From NCBI GenBank assembly GCA_032622095.1, contig CP136066.1, positions 156,013,152-156,077,151 on the forward strand: a DNA stretch of 64,000 nucleotides, given 5' to 3'. The position numbers were made by a program, and so were the translations under genes. The notes beneath the pieces are model-generated. The model worked only from the letters and a program-made list of their open reading frames with translations. It was not told where the DNA came from and ran no database searches. Every line of letters starts with the position of its first letter. The stretch's first letter is position 1. The stretch is from Siphonodentalium dalli (taxonomy: Eukaryota; Mollusca; Scaphopoda; Gadilida; Siphonodentaliidae). This document shows, piece by piece, positions 1 to 11,000 of this stretch.

Positions 1-299
1 AATGTATAATGTACGGCTATATAATATGTATAACATAATAGTTGCATTTATCATGTGCATAAATAATGTCCATTGAGGGTGTATTTATAGATGAAATTGG
101 TAGCAACTACTCGATGGCTTGTATCTTTCTAGTTAGTCACTATATAGGGTCAAGTAGGATTGGACTGTGTGAGGTTGTGGACTGCGATGTAGGGGAAGTA
201 ATTCTTATTAAACCGAGCTAATCGCACAGACGGGACATCTCAGCCTGTTTCATTGAATAGCTGCAGAACACTTATTAAGAATTCGTGCATTTTTAGAAA
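1..299. other. No gene seen
   Basis: This A+T-rich stretch has no long reading frame, no recognisable RNA gene and no clear repeat structure. Nothing can be supported here. Confidence 0.5.
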
Positions 300-640
300 T
301 ATCTCAATTTTAAAACTATCAATTTGAAGGAAAAATCATTATCCACCCTCACAATATGAGAGAGATGTTTTAATTATGTAAACAAAAACATCAAACATTT
401 TTCATTGCATATTTTAGTATTTTGATAGCCATTTGCAGAACTATTTTTTGGAGGAATAATCACCATAAAACAACGTAATGTCTGAACAGATGAATCAGTA
501 TAATTGAGTGTTCATGTCTGCCAGATTGTTGCAAACTTGGTTGAATAATATTTATGTTTTTTTTATGTTTGGTCCTTCACACGATAAAGGAATAGTTCTG
601 CCAATGGCTACCAAAAAAACTAAAATATGCAATCAAAAGA
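300..640. repeat. Dispersed repeat, copy 1
   Basis: Several segments of this stretch recur in the same order at 32735-32816 and 33298-33745: the phrase with TTTGAAGGAAAAATCATTAT, the phrase CATTTTTCATTGCATATTTT, the phrase TCTGCCAGATT, and a phrase around CCTTCAC followed by ATAAA and AATAGTTCTG. The two copies differ by many substitutions and small indels, so the family is old. No coding capacity is seen. The other copy carries a 480-bp insertion; this one does not. Confidence 0.6.
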
Positions 641-922
641 AACAATAGTTATGAACCATAACAAAACCGGCAATAGAATTACTCCCGATGTAACAGTTCC
701 TGAAGTCACAGGACCCGTGGTTCATAATACCATGCTGGGTACGTGCACTTCTGTTTTTCCCCAGCGTCGGGTATGCCGAGTGGATATGTTCAGTCAGCCG
801 TGGGAAGGAGTTCTGGAGGTCAGGGGAGACTCGTGTGGTCACTTATCAGTCCAATGATTCTGAAAATACGTGACAAAGAAGAGATGACAGAATATATAGA
901 TCATGCCATGAATCTCCACTAT
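641..922. other. Short overlapping frames, not supported as genes
   Basis: Three frames of 60-76 codons overlap on the two strands. None has recognisable motifs and none stands out in composition. The stretch ends at the palindromic element at 923. Confidence 0.4.
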
Positions 923-1372
923 GGCTAACGCCCGTAGAGATCATATTCCATCAGTACAAAACCTGGGAACTTAGTTTTGACAGGGAACCTTATAAAATCG
1001 AAAAAATAACACGGGGAATATATTTAGTTGTTATTATCTATTTCTTAATAATGTACTTCACTGTATTGAAGGTCCCAACTCGAAATTTCACGATTTAATT
1101 GACTTTGTGAGCAATTTTGCTTTTCGATTCTTACAATTATGGACTTTTTTCATGGGTAATTAATTGAATGTTTATTTCGATATCGGCTCTCAAAGGTCAC
1201 AAAAAAAGCATGCAATTTTGAGTTGGGACATTCGCATATAGTGAAGGAACAGATAATCATTAAGAAATATATTCCCTGTCTAATTTTTTCGACTTTAGAA
1301 GGTTCCCTGTCAAAACTTCAAAAAGTTCCCAGGTTTTTTACAGGTGGAATATGATCTCTACGGGCGTTAGCC
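923..1372. mobile_element. Palindromic (foldback) MITE-like element
   Basis: The first and last roughly 165 bases are imperfect inverted copies of each other around a loop of about 115 bases. The outer 25 bases are identical when one end is reverse-complemented, beginning GGCTAACGCCCGTAGAGATC. Both arms also carry the phrases AACCTGGGAAC, TTTGACAGGGAACCTT, GGGAATATATTT and TCCCAACTC. No coding frame is present, so this is a non-autonomous element. I see no convincing target duplication. A diverged relative of one arm lies at 36421-36600. Confidence 0.8.
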
Positions 1373-2030
1373 TGAGTAGATATTCATGTCATGATCTACA
1401 CGATATGCAGACACGCCACACGTTGTGACACATTATGAAGACAACTCACTTTAGTGATCGGGACTTAACTTCGACTTCAATTTCAACTTTGCATCCAGTC
1501 TTTTAACATGGTTACATAAAGACTGTTTATATTCATAACATATTTACAATGATAAATGAGTCACATATATAGGACAATTCTTCCAAATTTGGAAGAACTT
1601 TCCAAGTCCGCCAACGGTAATGTTTAAGAACTATCACCGACAGAGAGCCGGGTCTCTCCCCCTCCGTCGCTTAAAATTTCTATGTATGCGGATTCACACT
1701 GCCCAACCGATTCACGACCTCTCAGTGCAATGGGTTCATATACATGTCCTGAAAGAATATCGATTTTTCACTCGCAGGAATACAGACAATCGTGAAATTA
1801 TATATTTCTTTCCAGACACCATGAGATATTTCGGTATTGAAACAAAAAACTGTATGTATTCTCGATATGTTGATACGAACACGAATGACATATACACGGA
1901 CTACATGTATATTAGATCATGCCATGAATCAATACTAGAGATCCATGGCATGATATACGTGTATACTATAATGACAGCATGTGTACATGTGGTTAATCGA
2001 ATCATGTTTGAGTCATCTCTTGTTTTTTCG
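1373..2030. other. No supported feature
   Basis: A 137-codon frame is open on the plus strand at 1620-2033, but it has no recognisable motif and overlaps the tail of the LINE fragment on the other strand. I see no repeats or RNA genes. Confidence 0.4.
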
Positions 2031-2039
2031 TGAATCTTC

Positions 2040-3215
2040 ATACACGCCTTAACAAATATCGCTAAACTTTTCTGAATAGCTGGGTTTTGGCTACCGAGTA
2101 AAATATGAAATCGTGCTCTAGATGGCTCTTGCCAAAAGTTAGCCGGAATATATTTTATTCTTAGATCCAGGTATTTTGGACAAATCATCACAACGTGGTA
2201 CTCGTCTTCTATGTGGCTCCTGCATTTTTGACAGGCTCTGGATTTTCTTTATTTTTATTCCACCTTCCAGACCGTCGTAATAGTTATTGGGCTAGGTCAC
2301 GCGGTAGATTTTGCAAATAGGATTCATATTTCATTGTCCGTTTAATGTTCATGTATAATTTATCACGAGAGGAGTTGTACATGTCCCACCACCAAGTCTG
2401 AATAAAATCGTCTTTGAGTGTGATTTCGCGCGACGGCGCGTGCGATGGCCATTATTTCTTCGGATGAAATTGTCTGACATGTCCATATATAACTCATGCC
2501 GACGGAATCCAATATGCCTTTAACTGATTGAATCCATGTTTTCACCTTGTTCGTCCTACCCAGCTCCCCCAATCTGACGAAATGTAGATAAAGTTCTCGC
2601 GCTAGAGGCGAACACTTGCTATTTAGTATGCGGTTCCAATATTGAATAATTCGCATCTTACATGCATCTGATATTGACTGGATATCTGCCAATTTCTCCG
2701 TACACCATGAACGTGGGCGTGCTGATTTTCATTTTAAGAATATGTTTATAAAATCTCAGGATTACTTTGTCTATTTCGTATGTGTTTCTATAACCCATAT
2801 TTCACTTCCATATAGAAGAATTGGTTCTATAGTTTTGTCGAAAAGCGTTATTAGTAGGTCGTTGGTCAAATTTAGGTTGTTGATATTCCCTAAAAAACCC
2901 ATGCATCGCCTTATTCCCAATCACCGATATGGCTTTGACTGCTTTGCAAAATCTGCCTGTGTAAATGAACTCGATTCCGATATAATTCATAGTGTCAACA
3001 TATTCTATTTTATTGACACCTAGATACAAATCGTCAAAATCTTCTGGTTTTCGGTTGCAGAAGAGAATTGCTTTTGTTTTTGACGTAATTACCATTTCTC
3101 ACGGCATCCACGACGATGTATAATCCCCAAACGCGTCGAGGGCCCTTTGCATACTGGCCTGCATGGTTGTCGGCAAACAAAACTGTATCATCCGCATACA
3201 ACTAACATATGATTT
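2040..3215 (-). pseudogene. Decayed LINE ORF2 3' fragment (RT palm to zinc knuckle)
   Basis: Reading the minus strand, an RT motif Y-A-D-D is encoded at 3188-3199. It is followed by a KTKAILFCNRK segment (about 3090-3050), the typical post-palm motif of LINE RTs. A long C-terminal stretch at 2692-2363 aligns in style with the neighbouring LINE. A zinc knuckle C-x2-C-x8-H-x4-C lies at about 2245-2190 and contains EDEYHVV. The pieces lie in different frames, so frameshifts and stops have accumulated. The element is 5'-truncated, beginning just before the YADD box. The knuckle spacing matches the LINEs at 3648 and 53207, so this is a separate, older insertion of a related family. It cannot make a functional RT. 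Confidence 0.8.
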
Positions 3216-3433
3216 TAATATATACTCCTAGTTTTGTGTGAATTGAATTGTGAATTGTTTAATGCATAAAGCCACCATTTAAGGTGGAACATACACGAAC
3301 ATATATACACTATATACATAAGATATTTCAACAAGCATTTTGGCATCATACTACATATGGATTATATAAGTAATAAATTCATTTATAAAATCACGAGTCT
3401 ATCTGTCGATCGACTCACACCAATAGTGATATA

Positions 3434-3454
3434 TATACATACATATACATACGT

Positions 3455-3524
<70 letters not shown>

Positions 3525-3600
3525 CTATATATACATATACACATATATATATATACATAGACATATACATACATATATACATATATGAGTAATTACATAT
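3434..3600. repeat. TA / TACATA microsatellite
   Basis: A run of about 35 TA dinucleotides (roughly 3456-3526) is flanked by TACATA-type variants. The Tyr/Ile-rich frames across it come from the repeat and are not genes. Confidence 0.95.
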
Positions 3601-3647
3601 AGATGTAAATGCTGTCAATGCCAGATCATCAGTATAGTTGTAAGTTA

Positions 3648-6056
3648 TTATCTCAATTTTCTGAAGGCTAATTTTAGAAATATACTCACCCTCTTCAGGA
3701 GCGATATATTAGCTATAGATATCAAACCATAAAACTTTTCTCGCGTTGGAGATAGCCAATAGTATTTTGGAATGAACTGTTCACGGATATCTCTAAATTC
3801 GTCGCATATCAGTAGGAGATGATACTCGTCCCCTATCCCGTTACCGCACTGTTCACAGGTTTTACAAGGTATACTGTTTCGCCACCGCCTTTTTTCAACG
3901 GGGAGTCGGTGGTTGGCTGTTCTAAATTTCACCATATAAGGGATCAGATGATCTGGCAACTGAAGCAAATACCGGCTAATACAGGGGCTGGTTTTAATAT
4001 TTCTGTAAAAAGTTGCTCTTGACGAATCAGATAATTCTAAATCGATAAAAAGTTTAGCCCAATGCTGCTCTATAAGAAAGGTCTTAATATTGCGAATGTC
4101 CTGTTTAGATAAAGCAGACTGTGACTCCCATATAGAACGTAGATCAAGTTCATTCAGGGTGTTTGTCACAAAGTTAAGCCATTTTGACTTGCGTGTTAAC
4201 TTGGGATCGTTGGCGTGTAATTGCTTTACAATAAGATATATGTTCTTAGCCAGTTCTGATCCATCGCTAGATACAATTTTTGACCAATAAGTTAACACTC
4301 TGCACTTTATTTCCACTAAAATGGGATGTCTACCAAGTTCTCCGTACACCATATAATTAGGTGTACTAGATTTCATGCCTCGTAATATTTTACAAAATTT
4401 CATATGTAGAGCCTCGAGGGTGTGGATTCTCTCAAAACACCATATTTCGCTACCATATAAAATTATTGGCATGATCATAGTATCAAATAAATTCAACATC
4501 ATATCAATTGGCAGATGTAGTTTACGGACCTTATTGAATAGACTGAACATAGCCTTTGATGAAACATTTAGCGTTTTCTTCAAGGAATTGCAGAATCTGC
4601 CGTTATAAAAGAAATTAACACCTAAGTAGTTAAACTCTTTGACTATTTCTAGTTCACCTCCATTATAAGTAAAAACTGGCAAACGTTTGTGCATTTTGTT
4701 GCAGAAAATGAGAACTTTCGTTTTTCTTGTATTTACCTGGAGTCTCCAGGAATCAGCGTAATCTGCAAATGCCAGGAGGGCACGTTGCATAGTTTCCTCC
4801 GTGTCGGTTAAAATAACAGTGTCGTCCGCATAAAACAGACATAGTAATTTTATGTATGTGCCTATATGATCGAAGAATAATTCGTCTAGATAGTTCAGAT
4901 TACTAATTGCACAATCATCCATAAAATTAGTCAGATCGTTTATGTATAAAGAAAATAGAAAAGGTGACATGATTTCACCTTGGAAAAGTCCAATAGAGCA
5001 CGTAAAAAATCAGATTGGGAATCATTTCCCTTAACACATACTTTTATTTTATTATACATATCTCTTATTAATTTAAGAATTTTTCCGTTGATATTACATT
5101 TTATCATTTTCAACCACAAGGCATCTCGCCAAATTGTGTCGAATGCCTTCTTAAAGTCTATGAAGGTACAGAAAAGCTTACGATCACTCAATAAATATAT
5201 ATCAATTATGCTGTGTAACACAAATATGTTGTCAATTGTTGAATGCTCTTTTCTGAAGCCGGTTTGAAATTTACTAATAAGTTCTTGGTCTTCTGAGAAG
5301 GAAACAAGTCTAGCATTGAGAATGGAGGTGAAAACCTTAGCCAAGCAGCTAAGGAGTGTTATACCACGATAAGATTCTGGGCTATATGGGTCGCCGGATT
5401 TCTTATAAATCGGTTGTATGATGCCGATGGCCCAATCACATGGGAAGTTTCCAGTGTCCAGGATTAGGTTGAAGTAAGCTCGATAAATAGGCATCATAAT
5501 ATCACATGAAACCCTTATATACTCATTGTGTACTTTATCAATGCCTGTTGCTTTACCCCCATTTAACTGCAATATTACTTTTTTAATTTCATCCTCCGTT
5601 ATCGCGTCGTTTATATATGAGCAGTCTGCTATATCAAAATCGGAGTCGATGAAATTCTCCAATTTATCAGAACTATCCTCACATATATTTTGCTCCTTAA
5701 AATATTCAAAGAATGTTTCCAGTTTAACTTTATTGTGCGTGCGTGTACATTTTTTGTCACTGAGATCGTCAAGTTTCTTCCAAAAACTTTTGGATGATAT
5801 TTCGTTTAATTTCCTCAATTCTGATACATTTTCAACTTGTTTTGTTTTGATTTTGCTATCCATAATTTCCTGTACTTTATACCGACGTCCTTAAGCGACA
5901 GCTTATTTTCAGCCGATCGGTTTCGATTGTAAGCTAACTTAATGCGATGAAAATCTTTTCTAGCAAATCGACAATCGCTGTCAAACCAAGACCTCTTATT
6001 TGATGAATCGCCTTTATTTTTACGTCGTTGTCGGCTAGTTCCCAGTGTCGCCTTAG
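3648..6056 (-). pseudogene. LINE ORF2, linker + reverse transcriptase + C-terminal zinc knuckle
   Basis: This is the RT half of ORF2. In order it shows the linker WFDSDCR (about 6000), NGGKATGIDKVHNEYI, SYRGITLLSCLAKVFTSIL, FQTGFRKEHSTIDNIF, CTFIDFKKAFDTIWRD, then MSPFLFSLYINDL and the catalytic box LFYADDTVIL (about 4840). After these come the KTKVLIFCNK and NYLGVNFFYNGRFC motifs. It ends in FRTANHRLPVEKRRW and the zinc knuckle C-x2-C-x8-H-x4-C. The frame breaks at two places. One is near 5830. The other is a run of six A residues at 5004-5009 (plus strand), where one missing base disrupts the segment before the palm. Catalytic residues are intact, so the damage is mostly small indels. The enzyme would nick target DNA through the endonuclease half and copy the element RNA there. 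Confidence 0.9.
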
Positions 6057-7524
6057 GGTGGATACACACATGCATGTAATTTCTGTATGTAAAATCCATG
6101 TATTTTACATGGCCACACCAATCATTGATAGCATTAGTCGCCTGTGCGCGATCGGATAATGTCAACAGGTGAGATAAGTGAGCAGTTTTAAGCCATTATC
6201 AAACTAACTGCTATCAAGAAATTTCAGGCCAGTCATAATAGATGCTGAAATGAATAAATCCTGTCTGATATTTGTTGCTGTTTTTCACGAGTTTTAATTC
6301 ATTTTGAAAAGTGGATTTGAATCCGTCGATTTTATACTTGATTTGTTTCTCGTCATTTCAGGGTCATCCAAAATATAAAAAAATGTGCATAATTTGAAGC
6401 TCTTTTATGGTGATTGTGGCATACGAGTGTTTAATGTCCCATTAACAATCCGATATGGTGCTCTCGTGCCTTGAATAACAGGCCGTTGGAAAATTAAGAC
6501 AGACAATGTCGGTTCATTGAGATTCCTCTGATAGTTTCAGAGCGAGCTCATGTGATACCATTCAATTGGGATTTCCATGCAAATATCCATTACAGCGCCA
6601 AAAAAATAATGCAGGTACGCGCGGCGTTGAAATTAAAAAGAGTGACACCCCCCCCCCCCCCCCATATTTCATCCATAATTTACATAACAGTATATGTTTC
6701 TCAAACCAAAGGTTGAACATGTTCCTAACTGTCACAAGTTTAGATTGTACACGCTTGAATTATAACATTTTGGACCATAATCCATTATTGGGGAGGGGCT
6801 GTATGGTTCTCGAAAGCTTCGAATAACTAAGGGATTTAGTTGAATGTATCATCCGCGATTATCTGGAATGTACAAAATGTTTAACTTAAAATATTCCATA
6901 GTTGTAAAATTTGCGTATACATATATAACACAAGAGAGGAAAGGTGACGTAGCTGGGAACTCGTAGAGCTAGACAACCCTTTTCCCCGAATGAAGACACA
7001 CAACAACACCGCCTTCTGTACTACTATGTTCATAATTATATGAATAGCATAAATTGCTGAATATTAGATTAATCACTCGTAGCAAACAGACACGATAGAA
7101 ATGACTGTCAACTACAATATTTATAAGTCAGGAGTGGCTTCGTGGCTTCACGTGTGTGTGTGTGGGGGGGGGGGGGGGGTCAGCCTCAGGGTCCCCACCC
7201 ACCCGTCGAGGAAATATGCAATGGTGAGTCCGGTAGCTTCCGGGATAATATAGCCCCCCATGTTGGGGATCATAGCCCCTGTGTTGGGGAAATACTGGAG
7301 CCATCACTGGTATAACAATCAAGAGAAGACTGACAATGCTTTAAACAGATAGTCCAACATTTGGGTCAACGACTCTCTGCACGCTCAGAGCTTGGCTCAC
7401 TGTGGTCAAACATAGCCGCAATGATTGGGTTGTCAGCCGACACATATTACATGGTCTGTATGATCCATTGTAAAACGACAAATACACGACATTTACAGCG
7501 ATTACATGCATGTGTGTATCCACC
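6057..7524. mobile_element. Non-autonomous inverted-repeat DNA element, TSD CTTAG
   Basis: The element starts GGTGGATACACACATGCATG and ends in its exact inverse complement; the perfect inverted repeat is about 24 bases and weaker similarity continues inward. The five bases CTTAG occur immediately outside both ends (6052-6056 and 7525-7529). The flanking LINE ORF2 reads through sensibly if the element and one CTTAG copy are removed: the endonuclease tail ending in ILNAAK joins the linker ATLGTSRQRRK. No transposase frame is visible in the 1.4 kb interior. That interior holds a poly-C tract (about 6648-6663), a poly-G tract (7163-7179) and A+T-rich sequence. A 5-bp duplication is unusual; I do not assign a superfamily. 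Confidence 0.88.
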
Positions 7525-7529
7525 CTTAG

Positions 7530-8465
7530 CTGCGTTTAGAATACAGGTAGTTATATCCCTTCCTAAGTTATCAATATCGCTACTGGTTGTATCTGTCCGT
7601 TCTCGGTTTAATGTTGTTATAATGTGATTCATTTCATCGCTATCGAAAAAGCAAGATAAGTTAGCTCCCGCTACTGGGTCCCAACTCTTGATACGTTCAT
7701 TTACTTTGTTATGCGTTGTCTTTTGAGTGACATTTTCTGGTGATTGATTTTCAACAATTGGGAACTGTAACTCTAAATGTAATCCATGGTGTATATCACT
7801 GAACAAGGGAGAAAAATCATTTACTCGGAAGTTCTTTATCAAAGGAATAATACCTGTACTCCCAACCATGTAATCGATAACACTACGGTCGCTCGATGTC
7901 AACATACCACTAGATTTGTCATCACCGAACCTTCCGTTTATAATAAAGAGACTTGATTCTCCACATAGATGGATAAGCTTATATCCATAGCTGTCCACTC
8001 TACCTTTATCTAGAGATACCCGCTTCGGGAAAATAAAATCGGATGGAACATCCATGTCTTCACATATAAAATCATAAAGATATTCATTATCTGTCCCAAC
8101 AAATATGTGATGCATCTCAGTTAACACAGAGTTATTAACCTCGTTCACATTACCTGTTCTAGAATTAAAATCCCCTGCTAACAGAAGTGGTTCATTTTCA
8201 AGACGAATATCTTTTATATCACTTTGGATATCTAATGTCCAACCATCGTTAGAATATCTGGTCCCAGATGGTGGGATATATACTGCCCCAATTAGTATAC
8301 TTTCACATGATGACTCAGCGGGGCCCCGAAGCCTTATCCATACAACATTATTGGAATTAGACTAACCCCATCACCAGATTTCTTACCCTTTCGAACGATT
8401 ACGTCGAAGTTGGGGACATATATGTTATCTCCCATAAATGCCTTGGTTTCACTTAAACATATAAC
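7530..8465 (-). pseudogene. LINE ORF2, C-terminal two thirds of the APE-like endonuclease
   Basis: Reading the minus strand from 8345, the frame encodes WIRLRGPAESS, then YIPPSGTRYSN, GDFNSRTG (the Asp/Asn catalytic motif), LIHLCGESSLFIINGRFG, and a final segment with FSDIHHGLHLEL. In related enzymes the last position is SDH, so the catalytic histidine motif is altered or shifted here (S-D-I-H-H). The frame then continues as a linker to ILNAAK, where it is cut by the CTTAG-flanked element. One frameshift lies near 8345, next to the 119-bp duplication. The first part of the endonuclease is at 10882-11190. The domain would nick target DNA to prime reverse transcription. Confidence 0.85.
8347..8465. 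repeat. 119-bp target duplication, left copy
   Basis: These 119 bases are identical, as far as I can read, to 10882-11000. Both copies encode the same part of the minus-strand endonuclease. They bracket the plus-strand LINE at 8466-10881. Confidence 0.92.
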
Positions 8466-8482
8466 AAATAGTCCCACCACAT

Positions 8483-10336
8483 ATGAAACGTGGTGTAATC
8501 ATAACGCTACACAAAGGCGGTTCAAAAGCCAGAACTGACTTTGATAGCTACAGAGCTATAACTCTGATGCCCACTCTATACAAGCTACTCGAAAAAAATT
8601 TACAAGCTCGAATTGAAATATACGCTCCAAAATTACTTAATGTACACCCGCTTCAACACGGCTTTCAGAAGGGAATAAGCGCCACGATGACGTCTTATGT
8701 AATGAAAGAATGCATTGCATATGTATCTGAAAGTAAACAAAAGCTGTATAGCTTATTTTTAGACGTCTGGAAAGCTTTCGACACCGTCTGGATTAACGGA
8801 TTGCTATACAAATTGCACGCATGTGGTTTCAAAGGAAATTTATTTTGTTTGATACGTGAACTTCTGATCAACGTAACGTGTTCTGTTCGTCATAATAACG
8901 TTTTTTCCAGGTGGTTTGACGTGCGACAGGGAGCCAGGCAAGGGGGTATCCTCTCCCCTTTGTACTATATGATCTACGTGGACGTGTTAATACATATTCT
9001 TGCAAACTCAGATTTTGGCTTAAACATGCTCGGTGTAAATTGTACGTCCCCAACTCATGCAGACGATATGGTTCTGCTGTCTCTCAACAAATCTGGGCTA
9101 TCAGCGCTTTGCGATATTTGCTACGACTACAGCAAGAAGTGGCGGTATAAATATAACCCAACAAAATGCGCTGTAGTAGTCTTCAATGAAACTAAAGCAG
9201 AATTTTTGCGTCAAAATCGAATCTGGAAAATAGGTACCTCAGATATCACAGAAAGTACGAGCATCACTCATTTGGGTATTTCTATTGATAAATATTACTT
9301 TAATGGTATATTCACTGATCATATATGCGATAAGACTCGTAGCACGTTCATGATGCTAAACAACGCCGGCCTTTATCCGGGTGGTATGACACCAAAAAGT
9401 TGCTCATTAATTTATTCGTCAGTAGTTATACCTAAATGTCTCTATGGTTCAGAACTACTATGGAATCTAAACCAAAATCACATTGAACGACTTGAGAGAA
9501 CACATAGATTCTGCTTAAAGTATTACCAGGGCCTTCATCGTCGTACAAAAACGGTTATAGCCCAAGGATTGGTCGGATCCTCGTCAATGCTATCACTTAT
9601 TGAAAAACGTAAATTGTCACTTTTCGGTTCATTGTGCAACTTAAAATCTTCTAAAACTGTGAAACAAGTATTTCTCACGCGCTTATATCAGTACATAGTT
9701 GGCACTACATGTTCATCATCAAGTTACATGTCTGACATCATTGACACTCTTAACAAATATGACATGACCGAAGCTCTTGAAAACTACATCGAAAATTCAA
9801 TATTCCCTAAGAAATCCACATGGAAATGTGCCATAAACGAATCATGGTCAAAAGTTAATAGAGAACATTGGGACATGAGCGTAAATGAGGATACTCGACT
9901 TGCCAGGTTCTCTGCCGTCGATCCAACGTTATGCATGTCCCGGCTATGGGAAAATTGTCGCATATACCCAGCCCATAACAAATCATATCTACTTATTGCA
10001 CGCCTTGTTTGCATACTGGAAACAAATGAGGAAACCTGCGTACTATGTGACAACAAACATAAAGATCTTGTAAAACATGCCTTAATCGAATGTTCTTCCA
10101 TTTGCGACGATCGAAATACCTTTGAATTCGAGCTACTAAACTTGTTTCATGTAGACATTTATATGCAATATGACAAACTGGATGTAGAATCCAAAACGCG
10201 CGTTCTACTAACATGTCTACATGAAAACATATACTGTGCTCCCGAAGAAGAAAATAAACTAATAGATTTTTTCGTGAACAAAGCTGCATTCCTATGGAGA
10301 GTATATGTTGATCGACTGACGCCAAGTCCTGACTAG
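8483..10336 (+). CDS. LINE reverse transcriptase, 5'-truncated but uninterrupted
   Basis: The 617-codon frame lacks the endonuclease but keeps the RT and the C-terminal region without a stop. Motifs in order are VIITLHKGG, FDSYRAITLMPTLYKLLEK (residues about 20-40), PLQHGFQKGIS, LFLDVWKAFDTVW (first catalytic Asp, about residue 93), RQGARQGGILSPLYYMIYVD, the catalytic box SPTHADDMVLLS (about 190-200) and KKWRYKYNPTKCAVVVF. A possible zinc knuckle C-x2-C-x9-H-x4-C lies near residue 520. The catalytic box reads HADD where nearly all LINE RTs have YADD or FADD. The first ATG at 8483 is probably only the first Met of the truncated protein, because the frame is open back to the insertion junction. 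The copy is a dead-end insertion, though the RT segment looks fresh. Its sequence type differs from the LINE around it. Confidence 0.85.
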   Translation: MKRGVIITLHKGGSKARTDFDSYRAITLMPTLYKLLEKNLQARIEIYAPKLLNVHPLQHGFQKGISATMTSYVMKECIAYVSESKQKLYSLFLDVWKAFDTVWINGLLYKLHACGFKGNLFCLIRELLINVTCSVRHNNVFSRWFDVRQGARQGGILSPLYYMIYVDVLIHILANSDFGLNMLGVNCTSPTHADDMVLLSLNKSGLSALCDICYDYSKKWRYKYNPTKCAVVVFNETKAEFLRQNRIWKIGTSDITESTSITHLGISIDKYYFNGIFTDHICDKTRSTFMMLNNAGLYPGGMTPKSCSLIYSSVVIPKCLYGSELLWNLNQNHIERLERTHRFCLKYYQGLHRRTKTVIAQGLVGSSSMLSLIEKRKLSLFGSLCNLKSSKTVKQVFLTRLYQYIVGTTCSSSSYMSDIIDTLNKYDMTEALENYIENSIFPKKSTWKCAINESWSKVNREHWDMSVNEDTRLARFSAVDPTLCMSRLWENCRIYPAHNKSYLLIARLVCILETNEETCVLCDNKHKDLVKHALIECSSICDDRNTFEFELLNLFHVDIYMQYDKLDVESKTRVLLTCLHENIYCAPEEENKLIDFFVNKAAFLWRVYVDRLTPSPD

Positions 10337-10881
10337 ATCTCCCAAACCTTCATATAAACTCGATCATACATGCAGTTATAAGCGTGTTCGTAATTGTTCA
10401 TACCACATGTATCTGTGTATTGTTTTACCAGTAAGTACATTTGTATGTATGTATGTTTGCCGTTTGTTTGGTTGTTTGTCTCGTATGCCTGCTTGTCTGA
10501 CTGTCGTCTGTATGTCTGTAAGTAGTGCTGGGGAAATGGTCGGCTCCGAGTCGGTAAGACTGCACAAAGGCATTGGCGTTTGTGGGTCTTCCAGAGAGAG
10601 AGATCCCTGATTTGGGTCCAACTCCGGCTTGGTCGTCTCGGAGTATGCTATTTCTCTGTCTGTAGGTACGATATGGCTGTAGAATGGAATGTCTATTTTA
10701 TGTAGTGCATGAGTGTGTGTATATGTGTAGTTGGTTCGTCATACATATTGAGACATGTGTTGTAGATATGTTTGTAATCCTTAATTTTTAATACACTGTG
10801 TTATGTACCAAATTTGTGTTTGTTCTCATAATGTAACATTTATATATGAATCTCCATATATGGAGGATAATACAGATATAT
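10337..10881 (+). other. 3' UTR of the inserted LINE
   Basis: This is non-coding sequence between the RT stop and the right copy of the 119-bp duplication. It has TGTATG- and TTTG-rich simple stretches and no convincing poly-A tail. Confidence 0.6.
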
Positions 10882-11000
10882 ATTATTGGAATTAGACTAA
10901 CCCCATCACCAGATTTCTTACCCTTTCGAACGATTACGTCGAAGTTGGGGACATATATGTTATCTCCCATAAATGCCTTGGTTTCACTTAAACATATAAC
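10882..11000. repeat. 119-bp target duplication, right copy
   Basis: This is identical to 8347-8465 over its full length. The sequence diverges immediately outside on both sides, as expected for a target-site duplication. Confidence 0.92.

Larger units (their letters stand above)
8466..10881 (+). mobile_element. 5'-truncated LINE inserted into the older LINE
   Basis: This block interrupts the minus-strand LINE endonuclease and is flanked by a perfect 119-bp direct repeat. It begins inside the RT domain (IVPPHMKRGVIITLHKGG in frame from 8468), so the endonuclease and ORF1 are missing. That is typical of incomplete reverse transcription. After the RT stop at 10336 there is a 3' UTR of about 545 bases with TGTATG/TTTG-rich stretches. 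No long poly-A tail is seen at the junction with the right duplication. Confidence 0.9.

Noticed and set aside
1620-2033. 137-codon plus-strand frame
   Set aside because: It has no recognisable motif and no supporting neighbours, and it overlaps the end of the LINE fragment on the other strand.
3383-3618. Tyr/Ile-rich minus-strand frames
   Set aside because: They are translations of the TA/TACATA microsatellite.
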